Notes: a model not told the origin generated them from the sequence alone. 64,000 nt of DNA from Pedobacter sp. W3I1 (GCF_030816015.1 NZ_JAUSXN010000001.1:558001-622000); one strand, 5' to 3'; counted from the stretch's first letter, positions 36,708 to 47,000 are shown. Program-made: numbers and translations.

Positions 36708-38333
36708 TTGAGTACATCGCTAAACCTCGAAAGCATTTTCGTTGAAGAGAGCCAGATTCCAGATGAATTTAGGCTCAAGGAAGAAATCAATCAAAAAGAG
36801 TTTCTTTCAAATGGAGAGATGAAACCATGGAATGGACCATTTAATGAAGTGTTTTCTCCTGTATGCATAAAAACCCCTGAAGGTTTAAAACGAAAGCGTA
36901 TTGGTAGTTTCCCTGTTTGCACGGAGAAAGAGTCAACAGAAGCTTTAGATGCAGCCGTAGCCGCTTATGACAATGGTAGAGGGCAGTGGCCAACCATGAG
37001 CGTTGCTGATCGGATTAGCTGCGTAGAAAACTTCACCCATAAAATGATTGAGCAAAAGGAAATCGTTGCGAAATTGATTATGTGGGAAATCGGTAAATCT
37101 TATGCCGATTCGGTTAAAGAATTCGACCGTACGGTTGAATATATTTATGCCACTATCGATGCGTTGAAAGATATCGACAGACAATCGTCACGTTTCGAAA
37201 TAGAGCAGGGTATTGTGGCTCAGGTGCGTCGTTCTCCTTTGGGAGTGGTACTTTGTATGGGGCCGTTTAACTATCCGTTAAACGAGACTTTTACTACACT
37301 TATTCCAGCTTTGATTATGGGCAATACGCTTTTATTCAAACCACCTAAACACGGTACTTTATTGCACTACCCTTTATTAGAAGCTTTCCGTTCTAGTTTT
37401 CCTAAGGGTGTTGTAAATACGATTTATGGTCGTGGTAATACCATTGTTCCTGGCTTAATGAAATCGGGAAAAATTAATGTACTTACCTTAATTGGCTCAA
37501 GTAAGGTAGCCAATGAACTTAAAAAACTGCATCCTAAAGTAAACCGTTTAAGGGCAATTTTAGGTCTGGATGCTAAAAATGCGGCTATCATCACTAAAGA
37601 TGCAGATCTTGATCTGGCGGTTTCTGAAACCGTTTTGGGTTCGCTTTCTTTTAACGGACAACGTTGTACAGCCATTAAAATCGTTTATGTTCACCGCAGT
37701 TTGGCGCAGGAATTTTTAAAACGTTTATCTGCAGAAGTAGAAAAACTGAAATTTGGTATGCCCTGGGAAAAAGGTGTAAACCTTACACCGCTGCCTGAGC
37801 TGAACAAACCTGAATACTTAAAGGAATGTATTGATGATGCTGTTTCGCACGGCGCTAAAGTGATCAATAAAAATGGTGGACAAACCCTGGAAACTTTCGT
37901 TTACCCAGCCATTATGTATCCGGTAAACAGTAATATGAAACTATACCGCGAAGAGCAGTTTGGTCCGATAGTTCCGGTTGTTCCATTTGATGACCTGGAA
38001 GAGCCTATCGAATATTTAATCGGTTCGCCACATGGCCAGCAGGTGAGTATTTTTAGCAATAATGCTGCGGTAATTTCTTCATTAATCGATCCTTTGGTTA
38101 ACCAGGTGAGCCGTGTAAATATCAACTGTCAATGCCAGCGTGGACCGGATGCTTTCCCTTTTACCGGCCGCAAAGACAGTGCTGAAGGAACCCTTTCTGT
38201 AGTGGATGCATTGCGTTCGTTCTCGATCCGTTCATTGGTAGCCACCAAATTTACAGACAATAATAAAAAGTTATTGAACGAAATTGTTAAAGGAGATGAT
38301 TCGAACTTTTTAAGTACGAAGTATATTTTTTAA
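36708..38333 (+). CDS. GapN-like aldehyde dehydrogenase (non-phosphorylating GAPDH type)
   Basis: 541 residues of the aldehyde dehydrogenase superfamily, closest in pattern to NADP-dependent non-phosphorylating glyceraldehyde-3-phosphate dehydrogenases. The catalytic Cys is C320 (FNGQRCTAIK), the oxyanion Asn N188 (GPFNYPLN). The usual general-base Glu (LELGGK in relatives) is replaced: this protein reads LGLDAK at 285-290, with Gly at the Glu position. The start is a TTG at 36708; the next ATG is at residue 38. It follows the uronate operon terminator by ~65 bp. It would oxidise the aldolase product glyceraldehyde 3-phosphate straight to 3-phosphoglycerate, but the substrate is inferred. Confidence 0.8.
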   Translation: MSTSLNLESIFVEESQIPDEFRLKEEINQKEFLSNGEMKPWNGPFNEVFSPVCIKTPEGLKRKRIGSFPVCTEKESTEALDAAVAAYDNGRGQWPTMSVADRISCVENFTHKMIEQKEIVAKLIMWEIGKSYADSVKEFDRTVEYIYATIDALKDIDRQSSRFEIEQGIVAQVRRSPLGVVLCMGPFNYPLNETFTTLIPALIMGNTLLFKPPKHGTLLHYPLLEAFRSSFPKGVVNTIYGRGNTIVPGLMKSGKINVLTLIGSSKVANELKKLHPKVNRLRAILGLDAKNAAIITKDADLDLAVSETVLGSLSFNGQRCTAIKIVYVHRSLAQEFLKRLSAEVEKLKFGMPWEKGVNLTPLPELNKPEYLKECIDDAVSHGAKVINKNGGQTLETFVYPAIMYPVNSNMKLYREEQFGPIVPVVPFDDLEEPIEYLIGSPHGQQVSIFSNNAAVISSLIDPLVNQVSRVNINCQCQRGPDAFPFTGRKDSAEGTLSVVDALRSFSIRSLVATKFTDNNKKLLNEIVKGDDSNFLSTKYIF

Positions 38334-38350
38334 GATTAGTTTATAAAACT

Positions 38351-38389
38351 AAGCCGCAGATCAAAGTTCTATGAATTTGCGGCTTTTTT
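38351..38389 (+). terminator. Rho-independent terminator after the GapN-like gene
   Basis: AAGCCGCA (38351-38358) pairs with TGCGGCTT (38378-38385), with T residues continuing to 38389. Confidence 0.8.
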
Positions 38390-38401
38390 GTTTTTATACA
38401 C

Positions 38402-38618
38402 TGGCCGTCATTTCGAGCGGAGTGCAACACAGTCGAGAAATCTATATCTGGCAGATCTCCCACTTTCAATACAGGTCAAGTGGACGTGATAGGAGTAATA
38501 ATTTATAGTCCTCGTTTGTAACGAGGATTAGGGAGATCCGCATTTGTAATGCGGGCTAATGTACTTACTTATCGGCGATACAATCGCCTTTCTCATGCAT
38601 CCTCGTTTCAAACGAGGA
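38402..38618. repeat. Cluster of REP-like mini-hairpins
   Basis: After a GTCATTTCGAGCGGAGTGCA half-element (38407), four short hairpins follow: TCCTCGT with ACGAGGA (38509-38527, TTGTA loop), CCGCAT with ATGCGG (38538-38554, TTGTA loop), GGCGAT with ATCGCC (38574-38588) and TCCTCGTTT with AAACGAGGA (38600-38618). Such TTTGTAA-loop hairpins resemble REP elements moved by RAYT transposases; none is encoded here. Confidence 0.65.
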
Positions 38619-38634
38619 CGATCGCAACTCTATT

Positions 38635-39375
38635 TTACTTCAAACTCTTCACCAAACTTAACTTCAACTCCTTAATGCCCTTCACCACTAAACCTGCAAC
38701 TTGTTTGGCACCTTCCGGACTTAAGTGTGTATTGTCTTTCTTGCCATTTGGATAGTTTACATTTCCTGAATCAACGTAATTGAATAATTTGATAGAAGGT
38801 TCTTCGCCCAGGCGGTTTAACAGACTTTCCGTTTTCACCAGCATATCAATCAAAGGAACATTTAACGAATCGGCAACCTGACGGGTAATTCGTGGATAAT
38901 CGCCATGAGAATCGAGCAAAACCCCATTTTTAAAACTTCTGCGTGAAATTGGCGTGAGTAAAACAGGGAAAGCTTTTTTGCTTCTGGTTTCTTTTACATA
39001 ATTAACCAGGTTGATTTTGAAATCGGCTAACGAAACACCAACAGTTGGTTTATCAACTTTCTCATCATTATGTCCAAATTCGATAAAAACATAATCACCA
39101 GGATTTAACTGTGCCAATATCGGGTCCCAGCGTTTTTCGGCCCTGAACGATTTTGTGCTCCTGCCATTTAAGGCCTGGTTATCAACCGTAACATCGGTTT
39201 TAAAATAAGATTGTAGTGCCATTCCCCAGCCCGTTTCGGGATAGGCCTTTTCTTCCTTGTTGGCGGCGGTAGAATCTCCAATGATATATAGTTTAGTTTT
39301 CTTTTGGATGAAGGTAAAAGATAGTAAAACAGCTAAAGTTCCGGCAGCTAAAATTTTAAAGAAATTCGTTTTCAT
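38635..39375 (-). CDS. Rhamnogalacturonan acetylesterase, CE12-type SGNH hydrolase (second copy)
   Basis: 246 residues from the ATG ending at 39375; a longer frame to 39411 runs into the neighbouring gene. A signal/anchor helix (ILAAGTLAVLLSFTF) precedes the SGNH core: S35 (IIGDSTAANK), LNGRSTKSF, N103 (EFGHND), and D214/H217 (DNTHLSPEGA). It removes acetyl groups from rhamnogalacturonan. It lies 14 bp after the second methylesterase gene, the end of the minus-strand susC operon. It differs enough from the copy at 19558-20349 to be an old duplicate, possibly with different acetyl positions. Confidence 0.88.
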   Translation of the reverse strand: MKTNFFKILAAGTLAVLLSFTFIQKKTKLYIIGDSTAANKEEKAYPETGWGMALQSYFKTDVTVDNQALNGRSTKSFRAEKRWDPILAQLNPGDYVFIEFGHNDEKVDKPTVGVSLADFKINLVNYVKETRSKKAFPVLLTPISRRSFKNGVLLDSHGDYPRITRQVADSLNVPLIDMLVKTESLLNRLGEEPSIKLFNYVDSGNVNYPNGKKDNTHLSPEGAKQVAGLVVKGIKELKLSLVKSLK

Positions 39376-39389
39376 ATTTTCTATTTGAT

Positions 39390-40412
39390 CTATAAATGTA
39401 ACGGATTCCATTGATCCGTTACACCTAGTATATTTTTTAAAGTATAGTTTTTGGCCTCTTTATCGGTTAATTGCTTTGCCCAGGGCAATCTCGTTTTAGG
39501 TGACGCGCCATCGCCCTTATTTTTATATTCCGCGTAAAAAGCGGTCAGTTCCTTATTTGGGAACATGAGATCACCTTTCCATGGATTCCAGCCTTCAGGC
39601 AAAATATGTTTTCCCAGATCACAGGCAATAAATACCGTTTTTGCATAAGGCCTCCATGGTCTGCCGAGATAAACTTTTGCTACAGCTGAATCTGCAATAA
39701 GTTTACAATTTAGAAAAACAAATCCGAATTTTTGTTGTGCCGAAGTTGAGGCTGCGGTGATATAAGAATCGCTTAAACTTTTGATGGTACAATTTTGAAA
39801 CACTACGATTGCCTTGCCGAAAATAAAATCGGTTGTGCCTTCGATATAGCAATCCTGATAATATTGACGGCTATTTTCGGTCGCAGCATAAAGCGTATCC
39901 TGGTTGCCCAAAAATCTGCAGTTTTTTGCTATAAAACGATCGCCTTCTACATGTAATGCAACAGCCTGCCCAACTCTTCCAGATGAATTGATAATACTTA
40001 AATTTTCGAGATGGATATCATTGCCCTGAACCAATACAGTGAATGAGGTATAAGTGCTGAATTTAGCATTGCCAAAAGCATCTTTACCCATCGGGTTTGG
40101 CTTCCCCGAATAATCACCACATGTAATAATGGTATTTTCGGTGTTTTCTCCAATAATCGAAATCTTAATCTTCCACGAGGGAATAATTAGTTTTTCTTTA
40201 TATATGCCGTTTTTAACATGAATTTTAACTTCTTTTTCGCCTAAATCACGCACCGAATTTACTGCCTCCTGGATGGTTTTGTAATTGCCACTGCCATCCT
40301 GTGCAACGGTTATAAGCGATGGGTATTTGGGGTCTTGAGCGTGGGTGTAAAGAAGGGAAAAGGTGCTTATAAAAAGTAGTGTGATCAGCTTAAAATAGGA
40401 AATTTTTGTCAT
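39390..40412 (-). CDS. Pectin methylesterase, CE8 (second copy)
   Basis: 340 residues with signal peptide (ending LLYTHAQ). CE8 residues: Q149 (GQAVALH), Q171 and D172 (FLGNQDTLY), D195 (GTTDFIFG), R251 (LGRPWRPY). It has the same activity as the copy at 22355-23311 but clearly different sequence. A terminator-like hairpin lies between it and the upstream lipoprotein gene, so it may have lower or separate expression from the susCD genes. It is followed closely by the second CE12 gene. Confidence 0.95.
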   Translation of the reverse strand: MTKISYFKLITLLFISTFSLLYTHAQDPKYPSLITVAQDGSGNYKTIQEAVNSVRDLGEKEVKIHVKNGIYKEKLIIPSWKIKISIIGENTENTIITCGDYSGKPNPMGKDAFGNAKFSTYTSFTVLVQGNDIHLENLSIINSSGRVGQAVALHVEGDRFIAKNCRFLGNQDTLYAATENSRQYYQDCYIEGTTDFIFGKAIVVFQNCTIKSLSDSYITAASTSAQQKFGFVFLNCKLIADSAVAKVYLGRPWRPYAKTVFIACDLGKHILPEGWNPWKGDLMFPNKELTAFYAEYKNKGDGASPKTRLPWAKQLTDKEAKNYTLKNILGVTDQWNPLHL

Positions 40413-40444
40413 TTTGATGAATTAATTCTGCAGCATAAAGTTCA

Positions 40445-40474
40445 TAAAAAAAGGGCAGATTAAAACCTGCCCTT
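40445..40474 (-). terminator. Terminator downstream of the susC/susD/lipoprotein genes
   Basis: AAGGGCAG (40451-40458) pairs with CTGCCCTT (40467-40474). On the minus strand a run of seven T residues follows, so the transcript from susC should end here, at least in part. Confidence 0.8.
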
Positions 40475-40485
40475 CCTTAAATAAA

Positions 40486-42135
40486 TTATAAAGCCCATCT
40501 AGGATCGCCGATTGCTGTTCCGGTTGTACTTGAAGTCCTCAATGTTGATCCCACTGGTAAAGTGAAGTCTGTTGTAGTGGGTGTCCAGCCCAAGTTTTGC
40601 TGCTGTGTTACGCTTAAAGTTGCCGGACCAAATGTTAGCGCAGTACCAGAAGTTAACGCACTGTTCAGATTAAAATAATTGGTATTCGAAATGGTGATGG
40701 AACTTCCTGCCCCAGTACCCCTTATGGCTGCTGCATTAACCGTTCCGGATTTTGGGGTATTGGCCAAAATGCTGTTCTGGATGCTGAAATTGATCGGATT
40801 GGTAGCGGCATCTAGCAGGGCGTATTTACTGCTTCCACCAAATGCATTAATAGTAGAATAGCTGATTAACACGGTTGGTGTTTGATCACCCACAAAAGGG
40901 GTTGAAGAAAGCACCAGGCCTGGCCCGCAGTTGTAGAGTGTAGACTTGGATACGGTAAGTGTGTTGAACTGCAATTTTGTGATGTTAAAAGTGTAGTATG
41001 TTGAAGTTCCGTTATTGCCCATATCATAAACAATAGAATTATTAACGGTGATTGCTGTAATTTTAAAATCTTTGATGGCTGCACCACGGTCTCCACGTAA
41101 AAATGCCGTAGTAGAACCATGTGCAATACAGTTATCAATTAAAATGTTGGTAAAAGTTGCGGCTGCAGCAACATTGGCTTGCGAGCCGATCAGGTTGATG
41201 AAATAAGGCGAAGCTCCTATTGTACCATCAAGTTCCAATCCTGATAAAGTTAAACCAGCTCCAGTGCCTTCCAAATCGAATTCTTTATAGTTGATTTTTG
41301 TATCTGTTGCATTGCCAGAAGTCGATTTTAGCGTGATCGTTTTCTGGGTAATAAATGTAACGGCGGCAGTTAAATTGTATGTGCCCGGATTTAAACCAAT
41401 TACTGCACCATTTGCAGCTGCAGTAATGGTAGCAGCCAGATCATCAGATGGAGAAATCTTAATAGAGTATGTTGTTGGCAATTGCGTAGTAAAAGTGCTT
41501 ATTCCCTTGCTTTTTGTGCCCGCGAATAATTCAGCAGTATATTTAATTCCAGCGGTTAAACCAGTAATGGCTTTTAGTCCGGCAGCTGCATCGGTAGGAC
41601 TCAGTGTAGCCGTTATTGCCGTTCCTGTTGCAGGTGTTAAAACGATTGAAGTTAAACCCACTGTTGGGGTATAACGTAAAGTAATTCCGGTTTCTTTTAT
41701 TTCTGAATCTCTCACCGGTAAAAACAATTGAATTCCTGTCAACTGAAACGATGAGCTTACCAGGTATTTAGATTCTGGCTGTGTTTCAGTTGCATTGGCT
41801 TTTATCCTTGCAAAATATTTCGTCCTAACAGATAAATTGTCTTCCGTTACCGAAACACCGGTGGTATCAGATGTGGTGGAATATTTCACATTGGAGAAGA
41901 GTGAATCCGTAGAAAAATCGATGCTGTATTTTAGTGCTTTCCCTGTCGACATTAAAGGCGCGGTCCATGTTAGCTTTGCCGAAGTTGCCGAAGCGCTTAT
42001 TTTAACATCACTCGGCTTAAAAGAACGTGCAACATCAGTTGGTTGATCGACATCTTTTTTACACGCTGATATCAAAACAATTGTTCCTAAAAGGAAAATC
42101 ATTTTAATGCCTGATTTGCTTATATATTTTTTCAT
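40486..42135 (-). CDS. Surface lipoprotein with beta-helix region (DUF4957/DUF5123-like), pectin-locus partner of SusD
   Basis: 549 residues. A type II signal peptide ends at C25 (TIVLISACKKD), so it is a lipoprotein and probably surface displayed. After it come one or two fibronectin-III-like modules (about 35-215, with KLTWTAP and TKYFARIKA) and a C-terminal parallel beta-helix-like region of short repeats (about 230-549). This arrangement matches DUF4957/DUF5123 proteins found in Bacteroidota pectin loci. It follows susD by 18 bp in the SusE/SusF position. Glycan binding is the likely role; no lyase active site can be pointed to, but weak catalysis is not excluded. Confidence 0.75.
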   Translation of the reverse strand: MKKYISKSGIKMIFLLGTIVLISACKKDVDQPTDVARSFKPSDVKISASATSAKLTWTAPLMSTGKALKYSIDFSTDSLFSNVKYSTTSDTTGVSVTEDNLSVRTKYFARIKANATETQPESKYLVSSSFQLTGIQLFLPVRDSEIKETGITLRYTPTVGLTSIVLTPATGTAITATLSPTDAAAGLKAITGLTAGIKYTAELFAGTKSKGISTFTTQLPTTYSIKISPSDDLAATITAAANGAVIGLNPGTYNLTAAVTFITQKTITLKSTSGNATDTKINYKEFDLEGTGAGLTLSGLELDGTIGASPYFINLIGSQANVAAAATFTNILIDNCIAHGSTTAFLRGDRGAAIKDFKITAITVNNSIVYDMGNNGTSTYYTFNITKLQFNTLTVSKSTLYNCGPGLVLSSTPFVGDQTPTVLISYSTINAFGGSSKYALLDAATNPINFSIQNSILANTPKSGTVNAAAIRGTGAGSSITISNTNYFNLNSALTSGTALTFGPATLSVTQQQNLGWTPTTTDFTLPVGSTLRTSSTTGTAIGDPRWAL

Positions 42136-42153
42136 GATTAATACCTGGGGCGA

Positions 42154-43995
42154 TTAATAACTAAAATTCTGAGTAATTTTTGGATCCTGAATGATTGCCG
42201 TCGCGGGAAATGGAAATAACGATTTTGCCGGAATATAACCTGGAGCAACACCTTTCGCTGCACTCGTGATCACATCTTCAGTAATATTGGTAGACCATGC
42301 TAAAGATGTATAACCAGTTGGTGTTGAAGGTGCTGTTGTGGGTTGAAATAATGTTGTATTTGCAGGACCACCGAAAAAGTTAATGGTCGCCACCTCTGTA
42401 ACACTAGGAGATAAGTTGTAAGCAGATGCAATGTAATAAACTGTTTTTGGTACACTGGCAAAAGCCCCGCTATTAGTCATAAACAACCTGAGTTTAGTTC
42501 TTGTTTCTTCGAGCTTTGTTTGTAAAAGATTCCATCTGATTAAATCATATTTACGGATGCCCTCGCCACCGAATTCTAATAAACGTTCTTTAACAATAGC
42601 ATTGAAAAAGCCATTTTTATCCGTTGGTGTTGCTGGTATTTGACCTTCAAAGCCAACAAAAGCACGTTTTTGGACTTCCTGCAGTGCCGATATTGCTGTA
42701 GCTGATGGCGCTCCATTGATTTCGTTATCAGCTTCTGCATACATCAATAAAATATCTGCAAAGCGTAGAATTGGCCAATTTATAGAGAAATTTTGTGAGG
42801 TACTTGCATTGTTAAAAGCTGTCCACGATTTACGGAATTTAGAATTAGTTTGTGAGGTAGGAATAACGGGGATTTTTAATGAAGATGCATTTATTTGGTA
42901 AGAACCAATGGTTACATCTCTGCGGCAATCTTTAGTTTGATCGAATTCGTAAAAATAGGTGGGAATAGCGTTTACACCGCCACCTGCTTGCTGCGAAGCA
43001 TAAGATGAACCAGCGGCGAAAACCAAACCGTCATAATAACCAATTTTACTATCAGTAGAAGCGTTTGTGCCAAATGCGCCTACTTCAAACATCAATTCAT
43101 GTGCATCATCATAACGGGTAGTGGTATGTAAGGTTTTAAAAACATTTTCGAAAACTGGGTTTAGGTTATGGTCTCCTCTGTGGTTCATAATATCCAAACA
43201 TTCATCTTTAGCTATTTTATAAAAATCCAGGTAATCTGCCCTGCGTACCATTGCGCTTTCTTTGCTGCGGAAAGAATAACCACCTCTTGCTAAGGCAATT
43301 CTTGCTCTCAATCCTTTAATTGCTCCTTTTGTAAAGCGAAAATCGCCATAGGTCGGAAACTCACTTCTCCAGGGCACTAAATCTTCAGCAGTTTTTAAAT
43401 CAGCAATTATACGATCATACGTTTCATCGCGGTTAACATTAGGGATGTAAACATCCTCCACATCGGTTGGTGCATCAAAATAAGCTGGAACATCACCCCA
43501 ATTGCGCAACAACTCCGAATAAAATTGGGCCCTAAGCGCTAATGCTTCACCATAATAACGTTTCATCTCTGCCTTTTCTGCGTCCGACCCACCCGTATAT
43601 AATGCCGAAAGTGGAATGTATTTGATGGCATAATTTGCTCTGGAGATACCACTGTATAATTGAAGCCATGGATTGTATAAATCTGAATTATCGGGTGTTG
43701 CTGCATACATGCTGATCCCCCTGCGGTCAGATCCGTTGGTATAGTTTCCAGATGTTCTGAAATCATCTGCCATCTGAGGGAAAAGTGCAGATAACCGATT
43801 TCCATACCCGTTATCGCCAGATAATTTATTGTAGATACCAATCAATACTGCATTGGTATTTGAAGTGCTTCCAAATGCTGATTCTGGTGATGTAGTAGAT
43901 GGAGAAGTTACATCAAGGTATTTTTTACATGAGGTAAATGCCATTAGCCCTAGCATCACCACCAATAATTTATATTTTAAATATGCTTTGTTCAT
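42154..43995 (-). CDS. SusD/RagB family outer-membrane glycan-binding lipoprotein
   Basis: 613 residues. Lipobox Cys at C23 (LMAFTSCKKYLD). It has the SusD helical TPR-like scaffold, with typical opening ALIGIYNKLSGDNGY-type sequence, ALRAQFYSELLRNWGDVP and a C-terminal ERLLEFGGEGIRKYDLIRWN. It acts as the lid of the SusC channel and catches oligosaccharides at the cell surface. The gene follows susC by 12 bp, the canonical pair. Surrounding enzymes point to pectic oligosaccharides as cargo. Confidence 0.96.
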   Translation of the reverse strand: MNKAYLKYKLLVVMLGLMAFTSCKKYLDVTSPSTTSPESAFGSTSNTNAVLIGIYNKLSGDNGYGNRLSALFPQMADDFRTSGNYTNGSDRRGISMYAATPDNSDLYNPWLQLYSGISRANYAIKYIPLSALYTGGSDAEKAEMKRYYGEALALRAQFYSELLRNWGDVPAYFDAPTDVEDVYIPNVNRDETYDRIIADLKTAEDLVPWRSEFPTYGDFRFTKGAIKGLRARIALARGGYSFRSKESAMVRRADYLDFYKIAKDECLDIMNHRGDHNLNPVFENVFKTLHTTTRYDDAHELMFEVGAFGTNASTDSKIGYYDGLVFAAGSSYASQQAGGGVNAIPTYFYEFDQTKDCRRDVTIGSYQINASSLKIPVIPTSQTNSKFRKSWTAFNNASTSQNFSINWPILRFADILLMYAEADNEINGAPSATAISALQEVQKRAFVGFEGQIPATPTDKNGFFNAIVKERLLEFGGEGIRKYDLIRWNLLQTKLEETRTKLRLFMTNSGAFASVPKTVYYIASAYNLSPSVTEVATINFFGGPANTTLFQPTTAPSTPTGYTSLAWSTNITEDVITSAAKGVAPGYIPAKSLFPFPATAIIQDPKITQNFSY

Positions 43996-44007
43996 GATCA
44001 GTTTAGA

Positions 44008-47000
44008 TTAAAATGTAACATTTAAGCCAGCCAAAATGTAACGGCTACGCGGATAGGCCGCATAATCTACACCAGGTGTTAATGGGTTGTTTCTCCGGGT
44101 ACTTGCTTCAGGATCGTAACCTTTATAACCAGTTATAGTGTAAAGATTATTTACCGTGGCATAAAAACGCACCTTGTTAATTATTTTGGTTCTTGACAAT
44201 AATTTTGAAGGCAATGAATAACCAAGGGTAACATTGCTGATCCTTAAATAAGAAGCATCTTCGATGCTGTACGAGGTTAGGAAATAGTTATTGGTAACTG
44301 GTGTCCAGATTTTAGTATCGGCATTGGCAGCTGCAAGTTGATCCCAGTTGGTAATCAATGCGCCGTTTGTATTGTACCATTTCCATCTATCGTTCATTAC
44401 CGAAAGTAGGTTGTTGTCTTTTACATTGTATTGAGACGTAAACTCTACTTTGTTGGCGTTGTATTCTTTTCCGCCAACGGAGAAGTTGACAAAAATGCTC
44501 ATGTCGAATCCTTTATAAGCCAACTGTTGGTTAAAACCTCCTGTAAATTTTGGTTGCGCATTACCTAAAACAGTTCTGTCATCAACGGTGATCACATTGC
44601 TTGCTGAATTGGTTGTTTTTAACAATTTCATATCACCTGGTGCAACAGTTGCTTTTCCAATGATGGCAGCATTATCTGTTACCCCACTTTTTAAAACCCA
44701 CTTATTTGTCGATTCGTAAGCTGCACGGTCAAAATCATCCAGGGTGTAAAAACCGTTCGAAACATATCCATAAAACTGGCCAACCGGTTTTCCAACTTCA
44801 ACATAAAAATCATCCAGGCTATTTACCCAGCCTGAAGCCGCTTTAACAGCTGTAACACCAGATGCAAGACCTAAAACTTTATTTCTATTAAAGGCGATAT
44901 TAAAACTACTGCTGTATGTAAAGCTTTTTGTTTTTGCAATTAAACCTGTTAGTTGAAATTCAAGCCCATTATTTTGTGTAGATCCAACATTTTGAAGTTG
45001 AAATGCATTTCCTAAGATTGATGGGATGTCTGCATTAAGGATTAAATTCTTAACATGATTGTTGTACACATCAATCGATCCTGATAAACGGTTTTTGAAC
45101 AAACTGAAATCGACACCAAAATTTAAAGAAATGGTAGTTTCCCATTTTAATAGTGGATTGGCCAAAGCTGTTGTGGCAAGTCCCGGAGTAATAGACGCAT
45201 CGCTTGCTGCATAACCTGCACTTACCGAATTGGTGTAAAATAATGTTTTGTACAAATCTGGATCAATCCTGTTATTGCCAGCAGAACCATAACTTGCCCT
45301 CACTTTTAAATTATCTAACCAGTTTAACTGTGCATTTTTGACGAAACCTTCTTCTGATGCCCTCCAGGCAAATTGTGCCGATGGAAAGGTTCCCCAGCGA
45401 TTGTTTTCTGCAAATAATGAAGAACCATCACGCCTAACCAAAGCGGTTAAAATATATTTGTTATCGAATGTATAAGTTGCCCTGCCAAAATAAGAGAATA
45501 ACCTAAAACCGCTTACACCTGTTGTTGGTGCATCCTGAACCTGACCAGTTCCCGGACTTGCTTTTTGAATATTTCCAAAGGCTTCATCTGCTGTAATATT
45601 AGTTGGAAAATATTTAACCGTTGTGCTGTTATTTTTGTTGTCAGACTGGTTAATCTCCTGGCCAAGCAAAATGTCCAATTCATGTTTGCCTCCAAGATTT
45701 GGTCTATAATTAAGCGTATTGGAGTTGGTTAAGGTAGTAGTATTCGAATTTGCTAAAACTACTACAGGCAAACCAGCAGAATTACGGGCAACACCACTTA
45801 GCGGACCGTTAAAAGTATTGGTTTTTCGATCGGTAAAGTTTAAACCCAATGTGCTTTTAAAGCTTAGGTTTTTTAATATTTGATAACTTAAATAAGCACT
45901 GCTAATAAAATCGTTGCGGTAATCGTATTTCAGTTCCTGATTAGCCAAAGTAATTGGGTTGGTTAATAGCGTTGCTCCATAATCCGCATCAAACTGATCG
46001 CCAGAATCTCCGGCGCCGTTATAAGGTTGATAACGTACCGAATTACGTAAACGATTTGTGCCTTGCGACCCTGTGCTAGAAGTACCAACCCCGTCTATAC
46101 GCTGGCGACTGTAACGCAAGTTAATTCCTGTACGGAATTTATCAGATATTTTATGATCAAAACGAAACGAAGCAAAAGTACGGCGATAGCCAGAATTCAA
46201 CATAATTCCATCTTCACTGGTATTGTTTGCCGTAAAATTGAAAGTGGTGGTTTTGGTTCCACCGGCCAAATTTAAAACTTGGGTATTGGAGAATGCCTGG
46301 CGCCCAAAAACTTTATCCTGCCAATCCATGTTTTGAACGTTTTTGTAGATATCTAAATCCTCAAAAGTGCCATAACGTTTTGTAAAGGAATCTTTAACAT
46401 CTTGAGAAGTATTGTAGTTGTAAAGCTGATATTGGTAAGAAACATACTCATAAGGGTTCATTACGGATAATTCGTTAACAATTTGCCTCGCACCAGCATA
46501 GGCATCAAAGGAAACGGTTGTTTTCATTTCCTTGCCACCTTTTGTCGTAATAATTACAACACCGTTAGCTGCACGGGCACCATAAATTGCTGTAGAAGCG
46601 ATATCTTTTAATACATCGATAGATTGGATTTCGTTAGGAGAAAGTAACGAAAGTGCGTTATCCAATTGAACACCATCTACAATGTAGAGTGGTGCATTAC
46701 TTTGGGTTAATGAGCCGCCTCCCCTAACTTTAACTTCGATTTCTGCACCAGGAGCTCCCTCTGTTGTGGTTACCGAAACACCGGCGAGTTTACCAGCAAG
46801 TGCTTGTGCTGCCGTACTCACTGGGAAATCGGCTAAATCTTTTGCAGTTACGCTAGATACTGCCGAAGAAAGCTTATCTCTAGAAACTGTTCCGTAGCCC
46901 ACATTCACCGTAACTTCCTGTAGATTGTTTGCATCTTCTTCTAAGTTAACATCTAGTTTACTTTGATCGGTAATGACAACGTTTCTGGTTTTATAACCTA

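Noticed and set aside
41291..41674. 127-codon frame antisense to the beta-helix lipoprotein gene
   Set aside because: It is the low-complexity shadow (Val/Ala-rich) of a Thr/Ala-rich coding region.
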